Origin: Nevskia ramosa DSM 11499
Lineage (GTDB): Bacteria > Pseudomonadota > Gammaproteobacteria > Nevskiales > Nevskiaceae
Length of the DNA: 64,000 nucleotides
Direction: 5' to 3'
NCBI RefSeq assembly: GCF_000420645.1
Contig: NZ_ATVI01000012.1
Coordinates: 124,001-188,000 of the forward strand
Shown piece by piece: positions 26,153 through 34,001 of the stretch; within the stretch, counting starts at the first letter, position 1, and the number at the start of each line of letters is the position of its first letter. Below the pieces are notes generated by a model that was not told the DNA's origin, ran no database searches, and saw nothing but the letters and a program-made list of their open reading frames with translations. The position numbers and the translations under genes were made by a program.

Positions 26153-27475
26153 ATGCTGATCACCAACGCCACCCTCATCAACGAAGGCCGCCGCTTCGAG
26201 GCGGATCTGCTGATTCGCGGCGAGCGCATCGAGAAGATCGCGCCGAAGATCACGGCCCCGGCCGGCGTCGAAGTGTTCGATGCCAAAGGTCGCCTGCTGC
26301 TGCCGGGCCTGATCGACGATCAGGTCCATTTCCGCGAGCCGGGCCTGACCGCCAAGGGCGATCTGGCGAGCGAATCAGCGGCTGCCGTCGCCGGTGGCGT
26401 GACCAGCTTCATGGACATGCCGAACGTCAATCCGCAGACGATCACGCGTGCGGCGCTGGCCGACAAGTACCGCATCGCCGCCGGCCGCACGTTCGCGAAT
26501 CACGCGTTCTACATGGGCACCACCAACGACAATCTCAGCGAGCTGGAAGCGCTGCAGAAAGGCGAGGCCTGCGCGATCAAGATCTTCATGGGTGCGTCCA
26601 CCGGCAACATGCTGGTCGACAACCCGGACACGCTCGACAAGATCTTCCAGCGCGCGCCGGTGATGATCGTCACCCATTGCGAAGACACGCCGATGATCAA
26701 GATCGCCGAGGACGCGGCGCGCGAGAAGTACGGCGAGGACGTGCCGTTCTCCGAACATCCGTACATCCGTTCGGCCGCCGCCTGCTACAAGTCCACCGAG
26801 CTGGCTGTCGGCCTGTCGGACAAGCACGGTACCCGGCTGCATGTGCTGCACATGACGTCGGCGAGCGAGCTGCATTTCTTTGCCAAGGGTGATGCGCGGA
26901 CCAAGCGGATCAGCGTCGAGGCCTGCGTGCATCACCTGTATTTCGACGAGTCCTGGTACGCGACCTTGGGTTCGAAGCTGAAGTGCAATCCGGCGGTGAA
27001 ATCGGCGTCCGATCGCGAAGCCTTGATCGCCGCCGTGCGCGATGGCGTCATCGACATCATCGCCACCGACCATGCGCCGCACACCGCTGCCGAGAAGGCC
27101 AACAGCTACTTCAAGGCGCCGAGCGGCCTGCCGCTGGTGCAGCACTCGCTGCTGGCGCTGATGGAACTGGTCGAGCGCGGCGAACTGCCGCTGGAGACAG
27201 TCGTGCAGCGCGCCTGCCACACGCCGGCCGAGCGCTTCGGCGTCGTCGATCGCGGCTATCTGCGCGAAGGCGGTTATGCCGATCTGGTGGTCGTCGATCC
27301 GAACGGCGTTACCGAGGTGACCCCGGAAAGCCTGCGCTACAAGTGCGGCTGGTCGCCGTTCGACGGCCATCGCTTCAAGGCGCGCATCGACGCGACCTGG
27401 GTCAACGGCAAGCTGGTCTACCGCGATGGTGTGCTGCGTCCGCAGGCCTTCGGTCAACGGCTGCAGTTCGCGTGA
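26153..27475 (+). CDS. pyrC: Dihydroorotase
   Basis: This 440-residue amidohydrolase interconverts carbamoyl-aspartate and dihydroorotate in pyrimidine synthesis. The metal entry motif reads IDDQVHFREPG, with Gln57 where class I enzymes usually have the first His of HxH. IKIFMGASTGNMLVDN supplies the carboxylated Lys, and THCED, HVLHMTS and IATDHAPH give the remaining His and Asp ligands. The Gln form and long insertions match the dihydroorotase group I associate with Bacteroidetes-type proteins. The stop overlaps the tag start as GTGA. Confidence 0.9.
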   Translation: MLITNATLINEGRRFEADLLIRGERIEKIAPKITAPAGVEVFDAKGRLLLPGLIDDQVHFREPGLTAKGDLASESAAAVAGGVTSFMDMPNVNPQTITRAALADKYRIAAGRTFANHAFYMGTTNDNLSELEALQKGEACAIKIFMGASTGNMLVDNPDTLDKIFQRAPVMIVTHCEDTPMIKIAEDAAREKYGEDVPFSEHPYIRSAAACYKSTELAVGLSDKHGTRLHVLHMTSASELHFFAKGDARTKRISVEACVHHLYFDESWYATLGSKLKCNPAVKSASDREALIAAVRDGVIDIIATDHAPHTAAEKANSYFKAPSGLPLVQHSLLALMELVERGELPLETVVQRACHTPAERFGVVDRGYLREGGYADLVVVDPNGVTEVTPESLRYKCGWSPFDGHRFKARIDATWVNGKLVYRDGVLRPQAFGQRLQFA

Positions 27476-28044
27476 GTGCAGCGTTGCCGCCCACGCCTTG
27501 CGCGTGGGCGATGAAGACCGCGGGCGAACGCGCCTATCACGATAGCGAATGGGGCAAGCCGGTCCACGATGATCGTGTGCTGTTCGAGTTCCTGATCCTC
27601 GAAGGCGCACAGGCCGGCTTGAGCTGGTCGACGATCCTCGCCAAGCGCGACAGTTATCGCCGTGCCTTCGATGGCTTCGATGCGAAGAAGATTGCCGCCT
27701 ACACCGATGCCGATCGCGAGCGCTTGATGGCCGATGCCGGCATCGTCCGCAACAAGCTCAAGATCAACGCCACCATCGGCAACGCCCAGGCTTATCTCGA
27801 GCTCTGCGAGGAACACGGCAGCCTCGATGCCTGGCTGTGGAAGCATGTCGATGGCAAGCCCATCGTCAATCGCTGGACCGACATGAAGCAGGTGCCGGCG
27901 CGTACCGAGCTGAGCGACACGATCAGCAAGGCGCTGCTCAAGCGCGGCTTCAAGTTTGTCGGCACGACGATCATCTACGCCTATCTGCAAGCGGTGGGCG
28001 TGGTCGACGATCACCTGATCGGCTGCCCGTCGAAATCAAACTGA
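27472..28044 (+). CDS. tag: DNA-3-methyladenine glycosylase I
   Basis: This 190-residue base-excision enzyme is specific for 3-methyladenine. The N-terminal zinc ligand is in CAWA (preceded by PPTP), followed by AYHDSEWGKPVHDDRVLFEFLILEG, then AGLSWSTIL, and the C-terminal HLIGC ligands are present. The start is taken as GTG at 27472, which overlaps the pyrC stop as GTGA. Open codons upstream lie inside pyrC and are not coding. Confidence 0.9.
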   Translation: MSAALPPTPCAWAMKTAGERAYHDSEWGKPVHDDRVLFEFLILEGAQAGLSWSTILAKRDSYRRAFDGFDAKKIAAYTDADRERLMADAGIVRNKLKINATIGNAQAYLELCEEHGSLDAWLWKHVDGKPIVNRWTDMKQVPARTELSDTISKALLKRGFKFVGTTIIYAYLQAVGVVDDHLIGCPSKSN

Positions 28045-28051
28045 GCTGCTG

Positions 28052-28954
28052 ATGAGCGCAATCCTGCTGTTGGCCCTTTGTCTGGGCATTGGTCTCGCCA
28101 TGGCGCGCGATCAGCGCCTGCCGCCGGGTGCGCCTCAGGCGCTGAATTTCTGGATCGTCAATGTCGCGCTGCCGGCGCTGATCCTGGTCGAGATTCCCAA
28201 GCTGCATTTCAGCCGCGAGCTGCTGTTCCCGGCGATAGCCCCCTGGTTCGTGTTCTTCGGCGCGATCGCGTTGTTCAGCTATACCGGCCGCCGCCGCAAC
28301 TGGAGCCGTGGCACCACCGGCGCGATGATCCTGACCTGCGGCCTCGGCAATACCGCCTACATGGGTCTGGCGATGATCGAGGCGCTGCGCGGGCCGGAGC
28401 TGGTCGGTGCGGCGGTGATCGCCGATCAGTTCGGCTCGTTCACGATGCTGTCGATCGGCGGCGTGATCGTCGCCGCGTATTTTTCCGGCGCTCAGCCGAC
28501 GGCGGCACAGATCGTCCGCCGTGTGTTCGGCTTCACGCCGTTCCTGGCACTGGTGGTGGCGCTGGTGCTGTGGCCGCTCGGGGGGCTGCCGGATATCCTG
28601 CAGACAGTGCTGACCCGTATCGGTCAGACCCTGACGCCGCTGGCGCTGTTCTCGGTCGGTCTGCAGCTGAAGTTCCGCGGCATCGGCGAGCAGCGTCTGA
28701 CCCTGCTCGGCGGCCTGGGTTGGAAAATGCTGTTCGCGCCGCTGTTCGTCTTCGGGGCGGCGCTGCTGCTCGGCCTCGACATCAATGCACCGAATGCAGT
28801 TGCCGGCATCCTGCAGTGCGCGATGCCGCCGATGGTCACCGCCGGCATCCTTGCCGAGCAGTACAAGCTCAATCCGAGCCTGGCGAATCTGGTGATCGGC
28901 ATCGGCACGGTGCTGTCGCTGATCACGCTGCCGCTGGCGTCGATGCTGCTGTAG
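28052..28954 (+). CDS. AEC-family (auxin efflux carrier-like) transporter
   Basis: This 300-residue inner-membrane protein has about ten TM segments in two five-TM halves. The half-linking region contains ALFSVGLQLKF, and the NVALPALIL and GILQCAMPPMVTAGILAEQY blocks are typical of AEC permeases (malonate/auxin carrier family). Substrate unknown. It is the last gene of the plus-strand series; its stop is 3 bases from the stop of the convergent fusion gene. Confidence 0.85.
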   Translation: MSAILLLALCLGIGLAMARDQRLPPGAPQALNFWIVNVALPALILVEIPKLHFSRELLFPAIAPWFVFFGAIALFSYTGRRRNWSRGTTGAMILTCGLGNTAYMGLAMIEALRGPELVGAAVIADQFGSFTMLSIGGVIVAAYFSGAQPTAAQIVRRVFGFTPFLALVVALVLWPLGGLPDILQTVLTRIGQTLTPLALFSVGLQLKFRGIGEQRLTLLGGLGWKMLFAPLFVFGAALLLGLDINAPNAVAGILQCAMPPMVTAGILAEQYKLNPSLANLVIGIGTVLSLITLPLASMLL

Positions 28955-28957
28955 CGT

Positions 28958-30754
28958 TTACTTCGTCGTGGCCTGCAGTTGCTGGACAGCTGCATCGATC
29001 CGCTGCTTGAGCAAGCCGCGCCCCAGCTCGGCACTCGCCTTGTCCGGCCGGCCGGATGAGCCTGGTCCTGGCGGGGTCTGGTAAGGCGCCCAGCTTTCAG
29101 GCGACAGCAGCTTGCTGCGGATCAGGTCCGGCGCCACCGACAGCAGCTCCGAGGTATCGACCAGCCCGGCGTGATCGCCGGCATCGGCAGGATCGGCACC
29201 GAGCGCCTTCAGACGGTCGGCGAGCGGCGCAGGTTCGTAATAGCGGTTCAGGCTGATCAGCTTCACGCCGCGCGAGGCGAGTGTCGCGTTCAGTCGCTTG
29301 ACCAGCGCGTCCTGCACCGGCTGGCTGCCACCGTGATCGCCAAACAGCGCGATGCGGGTGAAGCCGGCGACGGCGAGGCTGCTCACCTCATCTTCGAGGA
29401 GCGCGTTCAGAGTCGATTCGCGCAGGCTGATCGTCCCCGGCCATTGCATGTGGGCACTGCGCGGCGCGATCCCGCCGGCTGGCGAGAACGGCACCAGCGG
29501 CGCGACCAGGGTGTTGCCGGCTTCGATGGCGATCGCATCGGCCGCCGCAACGACAATGCGGTTGTGCTTGGCGAACGCCATCGCCGGACCGTTCTGCTCG
29601 ATGCCGCCGATCGGCAGCAGCACCGTCGTCGCCCCGGCCTTGATCCGCGCGGCCAGCTCCGGCCAAGTCATGTCTTCGATGCGAACGCCGGCAGGCTCGG
29701 CAGCATTCGCGCGCGGGATCGCCAGCATCAGCAGGCTGGTGACCAGCAGTGCAGCCGTTGCCGCGCGGGCCGGCCTGCTCAGCAGCTTCCAGGCAGCAAC
29801 GAAGGGCTGCAACATCATCTGCCGCACCGAATGCCATTGCGGCTCTGTGCCGTCGCCGAAGCCCATCGCTGTCACTTCATTGTGCTTGGCCGGGATATGC
29901 AGCGAGCCATACCAGCGATCCCAGCAGCCGAGTTCGAAGCCGCGATTCTTGCCCCAGTGGCGCGGGTCGGCTGAGTGGTGGATCTGGTGATGGGCCGGGC
30001 TGATCCACCAGCCGTCGAGCGGTCCGTAGCGGAACCAGACCTGCCAGTGCTTCAGATTGGCGATCAGGCCGGACAGGCCGATGACGAAATTGAGACCCAG
30101 GAAGCTGAACGCGGTGACTGCGTCGGCGTACAGATACAGGAACAGGCCGGTGATCGGTGCGGTCGTCAGCGCCGGCACCGACAAGGTCACCAGCAGATCG
30201 ACCGGATGGACGCGGAACGCCGTCACTGGTGTCAACACTTCGGCCGAGTGATGCACCTTGTGGAATTCCCAGAGCAGCTTCGATTCGTGCAGCAGGCTGT
30301 GGGCGATCCAGCGGCCGAGGTCGTAGGCGATGAAGAACAGCACCGTGTAGGCAATGCGCGAGCCGAGACCTGCCGTCCAGGCCGGGCCGGTACCGAGACC
30401 GAACTGGAACAGATCGCGGGCCCGATCCGCGCACCACGCGGCTGACAGCAGTAGCGGCCCGATCAGGACCGTGAAGACCACGGCATTGACGAAGTAGTAG
30501 CGGTAATCCGCGCGGGCCGAGTCATGCCACCACTGGGCGCGGCTGAAGTGTTTGGCGAAGAAATCCTGGATCGCGCCCGGTGCCGCACGCTCGAAGTAGC
30601 GCCAGCCGAGCCAGCCGAACAGCAGGCTGGTGACCAGATACGGCAGATACAGCGGCGACTGCTGATCGAACATGAACAGCCCGGCGCGCAGCAAAGGCTT
30701 GCCGAGCATCTCCAGCCATTCGACGAGTTGGGGTTGCAGTTCGCTGGCGGACAT
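28958..30754 (-). CDS. Sterol-desaturase/fatty-acid-hydroxylase fused to a creatininase-family domain
   Basis: One uninterrupted 598-residue frame encodes two unrelated domains. Residues 1-325 form a polytopic membrane di-iron hydroxylase with HSLLH (152-156), HKVHH (165-169) and HHQIHH (255-260). Residues about 331-352 look like a second signal/TM segment ending ANAAEP. Residues about 355-575 match the creatininase (amidohydrolase) fold with PIGGIEQNGPAM and GDHGGSQ. The Asn and the later KHN in place of the usual His and Asp ligands match one creatininase subgroup. The ATG at 30754 begins the desaturase domain. The layout suggests a membrane oxidation step tethered to a periplasmic hydrolase. 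Substrate unknown. Confidence 0.8.
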   Translation of the reverse strand: MSASELQPQLVEWLEMLGKPLLRAGLFMFDQQSPLYLPYLVTSLLFGWLGWRYFERAAPGAIQDFFAKHFSRAQWWHDSARADYRYYFVNAVVFTVLIGPLLLSAAWCADRARDLFQFGLGTGPAWTAGLGSRIAYTVLFFIAYDLGRWIAHSLLHESKLLWEFHKVHHSAEVLTPVTAFRVHPVDLLVTLSVPALTTAPITGLFLYLYADAVTAFSFLGLNFVIGLSGLIANLKHWQVWFRYGPLDGWWISPAHHQIHHSADPRHWGKNRGFELGCWDRWYGSLHIPAKHNEVTAMGFGDGTEPQWHSVRQMMLQPFVAAWKLLSRPARAATAALLVTSLLMLAIPRANAAEPAGVRIEDMTWPELAARIKAGATTVLLPIGGIEQNGPAMAFAKHNRIVVAAADAIAIEAGNTLVAPLVPFSPAGGIAPRSAHMQWPGTISLRESTLNALLEDEVSSLAVAGFTRIALFGDHGGSQPVQDALVKRLNATLASRGVKLISLNRYYEPAPLADRLKALGADPADAGDHAGLVDTSELLSVAPDLIRSKLLSPESWAPYQTPPGPGSSGRPDKASAELGRGLLKQRIDAAVQQLQATTK

Positions 30755-30853
30755 CGGGCGCGCTGGTGGAAGACCAGGCTCGATTATCAACGCCGCGATG
30801 ACAACGCGGTGCCGCGCGCCGATTGGCGGCGGCAGCGCGCTGCCGATCAGGAT

Positions 30854-30881
30854 GCCGGAGGGTGCGTGCGCACCCTCCGGC
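30854..30881 (-). terminator. Perfect 13-base-stem hairpin after sat
   Basis: GCCGGAGGGTGCG (30854-30866) and CGCACCCTCCGGC (30869-30881) pair perfectly around a 2-base centre, giving a nearly complete 28-base palindrome. It lies 9 bases beyond the sat stop. There is no clear T run, so it may be a mixed terminator/3'-end stabiliser; a dimeric protein site is the alternative. Confidence 0.6.
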
Positions 30882-30890
30882 TGTCCGGGT

Positions 30891-32090
30891 TCAGCCCTTG
30901 GCCGCAGCCCGATCGAGGTCCTGGTAGTAGTCGGACAGGATCTTCGCCACTTCCGGACGCGAGAACTCCGGCGGCGGCGCAATGCCCTTGCCGAGCATTT
31001 CGCGGACCTTGGTGCCGGACAGGTTGATGAAATCGTCCGGCGTGTGTTCCGGCGCTTCGCGCATCATCACCACCTGGTTGAGCTTCTTGCTCCAGGCGGT
31101 GTTGTCGGCGCCGAAGATCTCGATTTCCAGTGCGCCCTTGGGCACGCTTTCGAAGATCGTCTGCGCATCGAACGGGCCGTAGTAGCTGCCGACGCCGGCG
31201 TGGTCGCGGCCGACGATCAGGTAGTTGGTGCCCATGTTCTGGCGGAAGATCGCGTGCAGCACGGCTTCGCGCGGGCCGGCGTAGAGCATGTCGAAGCCGT
31301 AGCCGCAGACCATCACCGTGTTCGGCTCGAAGTACAGCTCGACCATCTTGCGGATCGCCGCGTCACGGACATCGGCCGGAATGTCGCCAGCCTTCAGCTT
31401 GCCGAGCAGCATGTGAATGACGATGCCGTCGGCGTTCAGGCGATCCTTGGCCATGCGGCACAGTTCTTCGTGCGCGCGGTGCATCGGGTTGCGGGTCTGG
31501 AACGCGACGACCTTCTTCCAGCCACGCTTGGTGATCTCGGCGCGGATCTCGACGGCGGTGCGGAAGGTGTCCGGGAACTCGGCCGGGAAGTAGCTGTAGT
31601 TCAGCACCTGGATGTTGCCGGACAGCAGCGTGTTGCCCAGCGTCGTGAAGGTGCCGACACCTGGATGCTTGGGATCGAGCGTGCCGAAGATCTTCTCGGC
31701 CATCAGCGTGATCTGCTCGGCCGTCACCGTTTCGACGGCGGCGACATCCATCACCGCCAGCACCGGATGACCGTCGACATTCGGATCGCGCAGCGCGATG
31801 CGGCTGCCGGCCTTGATCGAGGTGTCGCTGGTCAGGTTGACGATCGGCACCGGCCAGAACAGACCGGCGGTGGTCTTCATGTCCTTGGCGACGCTGAGGG
31901 CATCGGCCAGATTCATGTAGCCGCTCAGCGGGTTGAAGTAGCCGGCGCCCATCATCACCGCGTTGGCGGCGGCAGCCGAGTTCAGCAGCAGCGAAGGCAG
32001 GGTTTCGGCTTCCTTGGCGAGCGCGGCGCGCTTGGCATCGTCAGCGACATACAGCGGGTTCAGTTCGGTGGAACCGTGTGGCTTGATCAT
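30891..32090 (-). CDS. sat: Sulfate adenylyltransferase (ATP sulfurylase, single-subunit)
   Basis: This 399-residue enzyme forms APS and pyrophosphate from ATP and sulfate. It has FWPVPIVNLT in the N-terminal PUA-like domain, the catalytic AFQTRNPMHRAHE, the second nucleotide motif VGRDHAGVGSYYGP and a C-terminal LSGTKVREML. It is the homo-oligomeric Sat form rather than CysD/CysN. The partner cysC lies 23 bases upstream in the same operon, so the pair makes PAPS, the donor required by the sulfotransferases at 3.3-6.1 kb. Confidence 0.93.
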   Translation of the reverse strand: MIKPHGSTELNPLYVADDAKRAALAKEAETLPSLLLNSAAAANAVMMGAGYFNPLSGYMNLADALSVAKDMKTTAGLFWPVPIVNLTSDTSIKAGSRIALRDPNVDGHPVLAVMDVAAVETVTAEQITLMAEKIFGTLDPKHPGVGTFTTLGNTLLSGNIQVLNYSYFPAEFPDTFRTAVEIRAEITKRGWKKVVAFQTRNPMHRAHEELCRMAKDRLNADGIVIHMLLGKLKAGDIPADVRDAAIRKMVELYFEPNTVMVCGYGFDMLYAGPREAVLHAIFRQNMGTNYLIVGRDHAGVGSYYGPFDAQTIFESVPKGALEIEIFGADNTAWSKKLNQVVMMREAPEHTPDDFINLSGTKVREMLGKGIAPPPEFSRPEVAKILSDYYQDLDRAAAKG

Positions 32091-32113
32091 GGGATTCAGT
32101 CTCGAAAAGAAAT

Positions 32114-32731
32114 TCAGGATTTGATGATGCCGCGCGCGGCGAGCAGAGCGAGGACGGCTTCCACTTCCTGCTGCAGGCTCATCTCGGCGGTGTGCAGCAC
32201 CAGCTCGGGGGCTTCCGGCGCTTCGTAGGGATCGCTGATGCCGGTGAAGTTCTTGATCAGGCCCGCGCGGGCCTTTTTGTACAGGCCCTTGGGATCGCGC
32301 TTCTCGGCTTCTTCGAGAGGCACTTCGACATAGACCTCGATGAAGTCCATGCCGGCTTCAGCGTGCAGCGCACGCACCACGTCGCGATCGGCGCAGTACG
32401 GCGAGACGAAGCTCGACAGCACGATCACGCCGGTATCGACGTACAGCTTGGCGATCTCGCCGATGCGGCGGATGTTCTCGGCGCGATCTTCGGCAGTGAA
32501 GCCGAGGTTCTTGTTGATGCCGAGGCGGATGTTGTCGCCATCAAGGCGATAAGCCAGATGACCGCGTTCGTGCAGCACCTTCTCGAGCGCGACAGCGATC
32601 GTGCTCTTGCCCGAGCCGGACAGGCCGGTGAACCAGATCGTGGCGCCTTTCTGGCCGAGCAGCTGGCCGCGTTCGGCACGCGTCACCTCGCCTTCATGCC
32701 AGGTCACGTTGGTTGCTTTCTGCTCGGTCAT
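32114..32731 (-). CDS. cysC: Adenylylsulfate (APS) kinase
   Basis: This 205-residue kinase phosphorylates APS to PAPS. The P-loop is GLSGSGKST (residues 36-44), the APS site includes LDGDNIRLGINKNLGF and FVSPYCADRD, and the C-terminal DPKGLYKKARAGLIKNFTGI is characteristic. The ATG at 32731 (MTEQKATN) is chosen because the family match starts soon after; codons further upstream fall in the divergent promoter region. It is first in an operon with sat. Confidence 0.92.
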   Translation of the reverse strand: MTEQKATNVTWHEGEVTRAERGQLLGQKGATIWFTGLSGSGKSTIAVALEKVLHERGHLAYRLDGDNIRLGINKNLGFTAEDRAENIRRIGEIAKLYVDTGVIVLSSFVSPYCADRDVVRALHAEAGMDFIEVYVEVPLEEAEKRDPKGLYKKARAGLIKNFTGISDPYEAPEAPELVLHTAEMSLQQEVEAVLALLAARGIIKS

Positions 32732-32856
32732 GCTCGGATCACTGAGGGATGGGGAAACGCGAGTGTAGGGATGACGTCCACATATAGATAATGGAAAATA
32801 CGCATGTGATCGATCTCTATCGTTCATGTCAGCGCGCGCCGCGCACCGGGAGCCGG
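32732..32856. promoter_or_regulatory. Divergent cysC-sat / lysR promoter region
   Basis: This 125-base gap separates the cysC start from the LysR start. It holds an AT-rich core around 32780-32815 (ATATAGATAATGG and GATCTCTATCG) with imperfect dyad character, where a LysR protein could bind. Divergent lysR placement suggests that the regulator controls cysC-sat; this is inferred from position only. Confidence 0.45.
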
Positions 32857-33735
32857 ATGAATCTGAATCACCTGTCGATCTTTCAAGCGGTGGCCGTGGC
32901 CGACAGCATCAGCCGTGGTGCCGAACAGCTGCACATCAGCCAGTCGGCCGTCTCCAAGCAACTGGCCGACTTCGAGCAGGCGCTGGGCCTGAAGCTGTTC
33001 GATCGCCTGCCGCGCGGCGTGCGTCTGACCGAACCCGGGCGCCTGCTGCTCGGCTACGCCAACCGCCTGTTCGCGATCGAGGCAGAGGCCGAGCGGGCGC
33101 TGGTCGATCTGCGCCAATTGGTGCGTGGCCGGATCATCATCGGCGCCAGCCGCACCATCGGCAGCTACCTGCTGCCCGAGCGACTGGCAGCGTTTCGCCG
33201 GCAGCATCCGGGTGTCGAACTGGAGTTGCAGGTGGACAACACCAACACCATCGAGCGGCGTCTGGTGGGCGGTGAAATCGATCTCGGCTTCACCGAAGGC
33301 GTGGTCAACGATGCACAGCTCGATTACGCGATCTTTGCTCAGGACGAACTGGTGCTGATCGCCCATCCGGCACATGCCGCCGTGCTGCAGGCGCCGCTGT
33401 CGGTCGGCGATCTCGAAAGCTTTCCGATGCTGATGCACGAGATCGGCTCCGGCACTCGCGAGGTCACCGAAATCGCGCTCGCCAACCGCAAGATCCGCAT
33501 TCGCCCGGCGATGACGCTGGACAGCACCGAAGCGATCAAGCAGACGGTGGCGGCCGGTGGCGGCCTGGCATTCCTGTCGGCGCTGTCGATCCAGACCGAG
33601 CTGAATGCCGGGCGTCTGGTCGTGGTGGCGGTCAAGGCCTTGCGCATCCGGCGGCCGCTGTATCAGGTGCGCTTGCGCACGGCGACGCCGGGCCCTTCGC
33701 TGCAGGCTTTTCTGGACGCGCTGAAAGCACGCTGA
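32857..33735 (+). CDS. LysR-family transcriptional regulator
   Basis: This 292-residue protein has an N-terminal winged HTH (residues 1-60; NLNHLSIFQAVAVADSIS and QSAVSKQLADFEQALGLKLFDR) and a periplasmic-binding-like effector domain from about 88 (RGRIIIGASRTIGSYLLP). The ATG at 32857 places the HTH at the very N-terminus; 22 extra upstream codons are open but unlike the family. It diverges from cysC and may regulate PAPS synthesis, but it is shorter than CysB/Cbl and is not clearly an ortholog. Confidence 0.85.
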   Translation: MNLNHLSIFQAVAVADSISRGAEQLHISQSAVSKQLADFEQALGLKLFDRLPRGVRLTEPGRLLLGYANRLFAIEAEAERALVDLRQLVRGRIIIGASRTIGSYLLPERLAAFRRQHPGVELELQVDNTNTIERRLVGGEIDLGFTEGVVNDAQLDYAIFAQDELVLIAHPAHAAVLQAPLSVGDLESFPMLMHEIGSGTREVTEIALANRKIRIRPAMTLDSTEAIKQTVAAGGGLAFLSALSIQTELNAGRLVVVAVKALRIRRPLYQVRLRTATPGPSLQAFLDALKAR

Positions 33736-33783
33736 TGCCGGCGATTGCCAGGCTCGAGATTTGCAACGCGGGATCTGTTGAAT

Positions 33784-33859
33784 TGGTGCCGGCGGCGGGA
33801 TTCGAACTCGCGACCGCTCGATTACAAATCGAGTGCTCTACCAACTGAGCTACACCGGC
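33784..33859 (-). tRNA. tRNA-Thr (anticodon UGU)
   Basis: This is a complete 76-base cloverleaf read on the minus strand. The acceptor stem GCCGGTG pairs with its 3' partner, the D-loop contains AGCTCAGTTGGTAGAGC, and the anticodon loop TTTGTAA sits in a CTCGA/TCGAG stem. The T-loop GTTCGAATC is present and CCA is encoded. Anticodon TGT reads ACA/ACG threonine codons. Confidence 0.95.
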
Positions 33860-33894
33860 CAAGTCAAACAGCGGCGAGATATTAACCCAATCGC

Positions 33895-33925
33895 CGGGCA
33901 TTCCGGCCGTCTGCCGGAATGCCCG
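33895..33925 (-). terminator. 13-base-stem hairpin between the acyl-CoA synthetase and tRNA genes
   Basis: CGGGCATTCCGGC (33895-33907) pairs perfectly with GCCGGAATGCCCG (33913-33925) around a 5-base loop. It lies 77 bases beyond the synthetase stop and 35 bases upstream of the tRNA gene on the same strand. There is no T run. It probably shapes the synthetase mRNA 3' end. Confidence 0.5.
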
Positions 33926-34001
33926 TTGTTCATCGGACTGACCTGCGCTGCCGACACTGCTGCTCGGCAGGGCAGGGATGGCGTCCGGATGAACGGACTG
34001 C

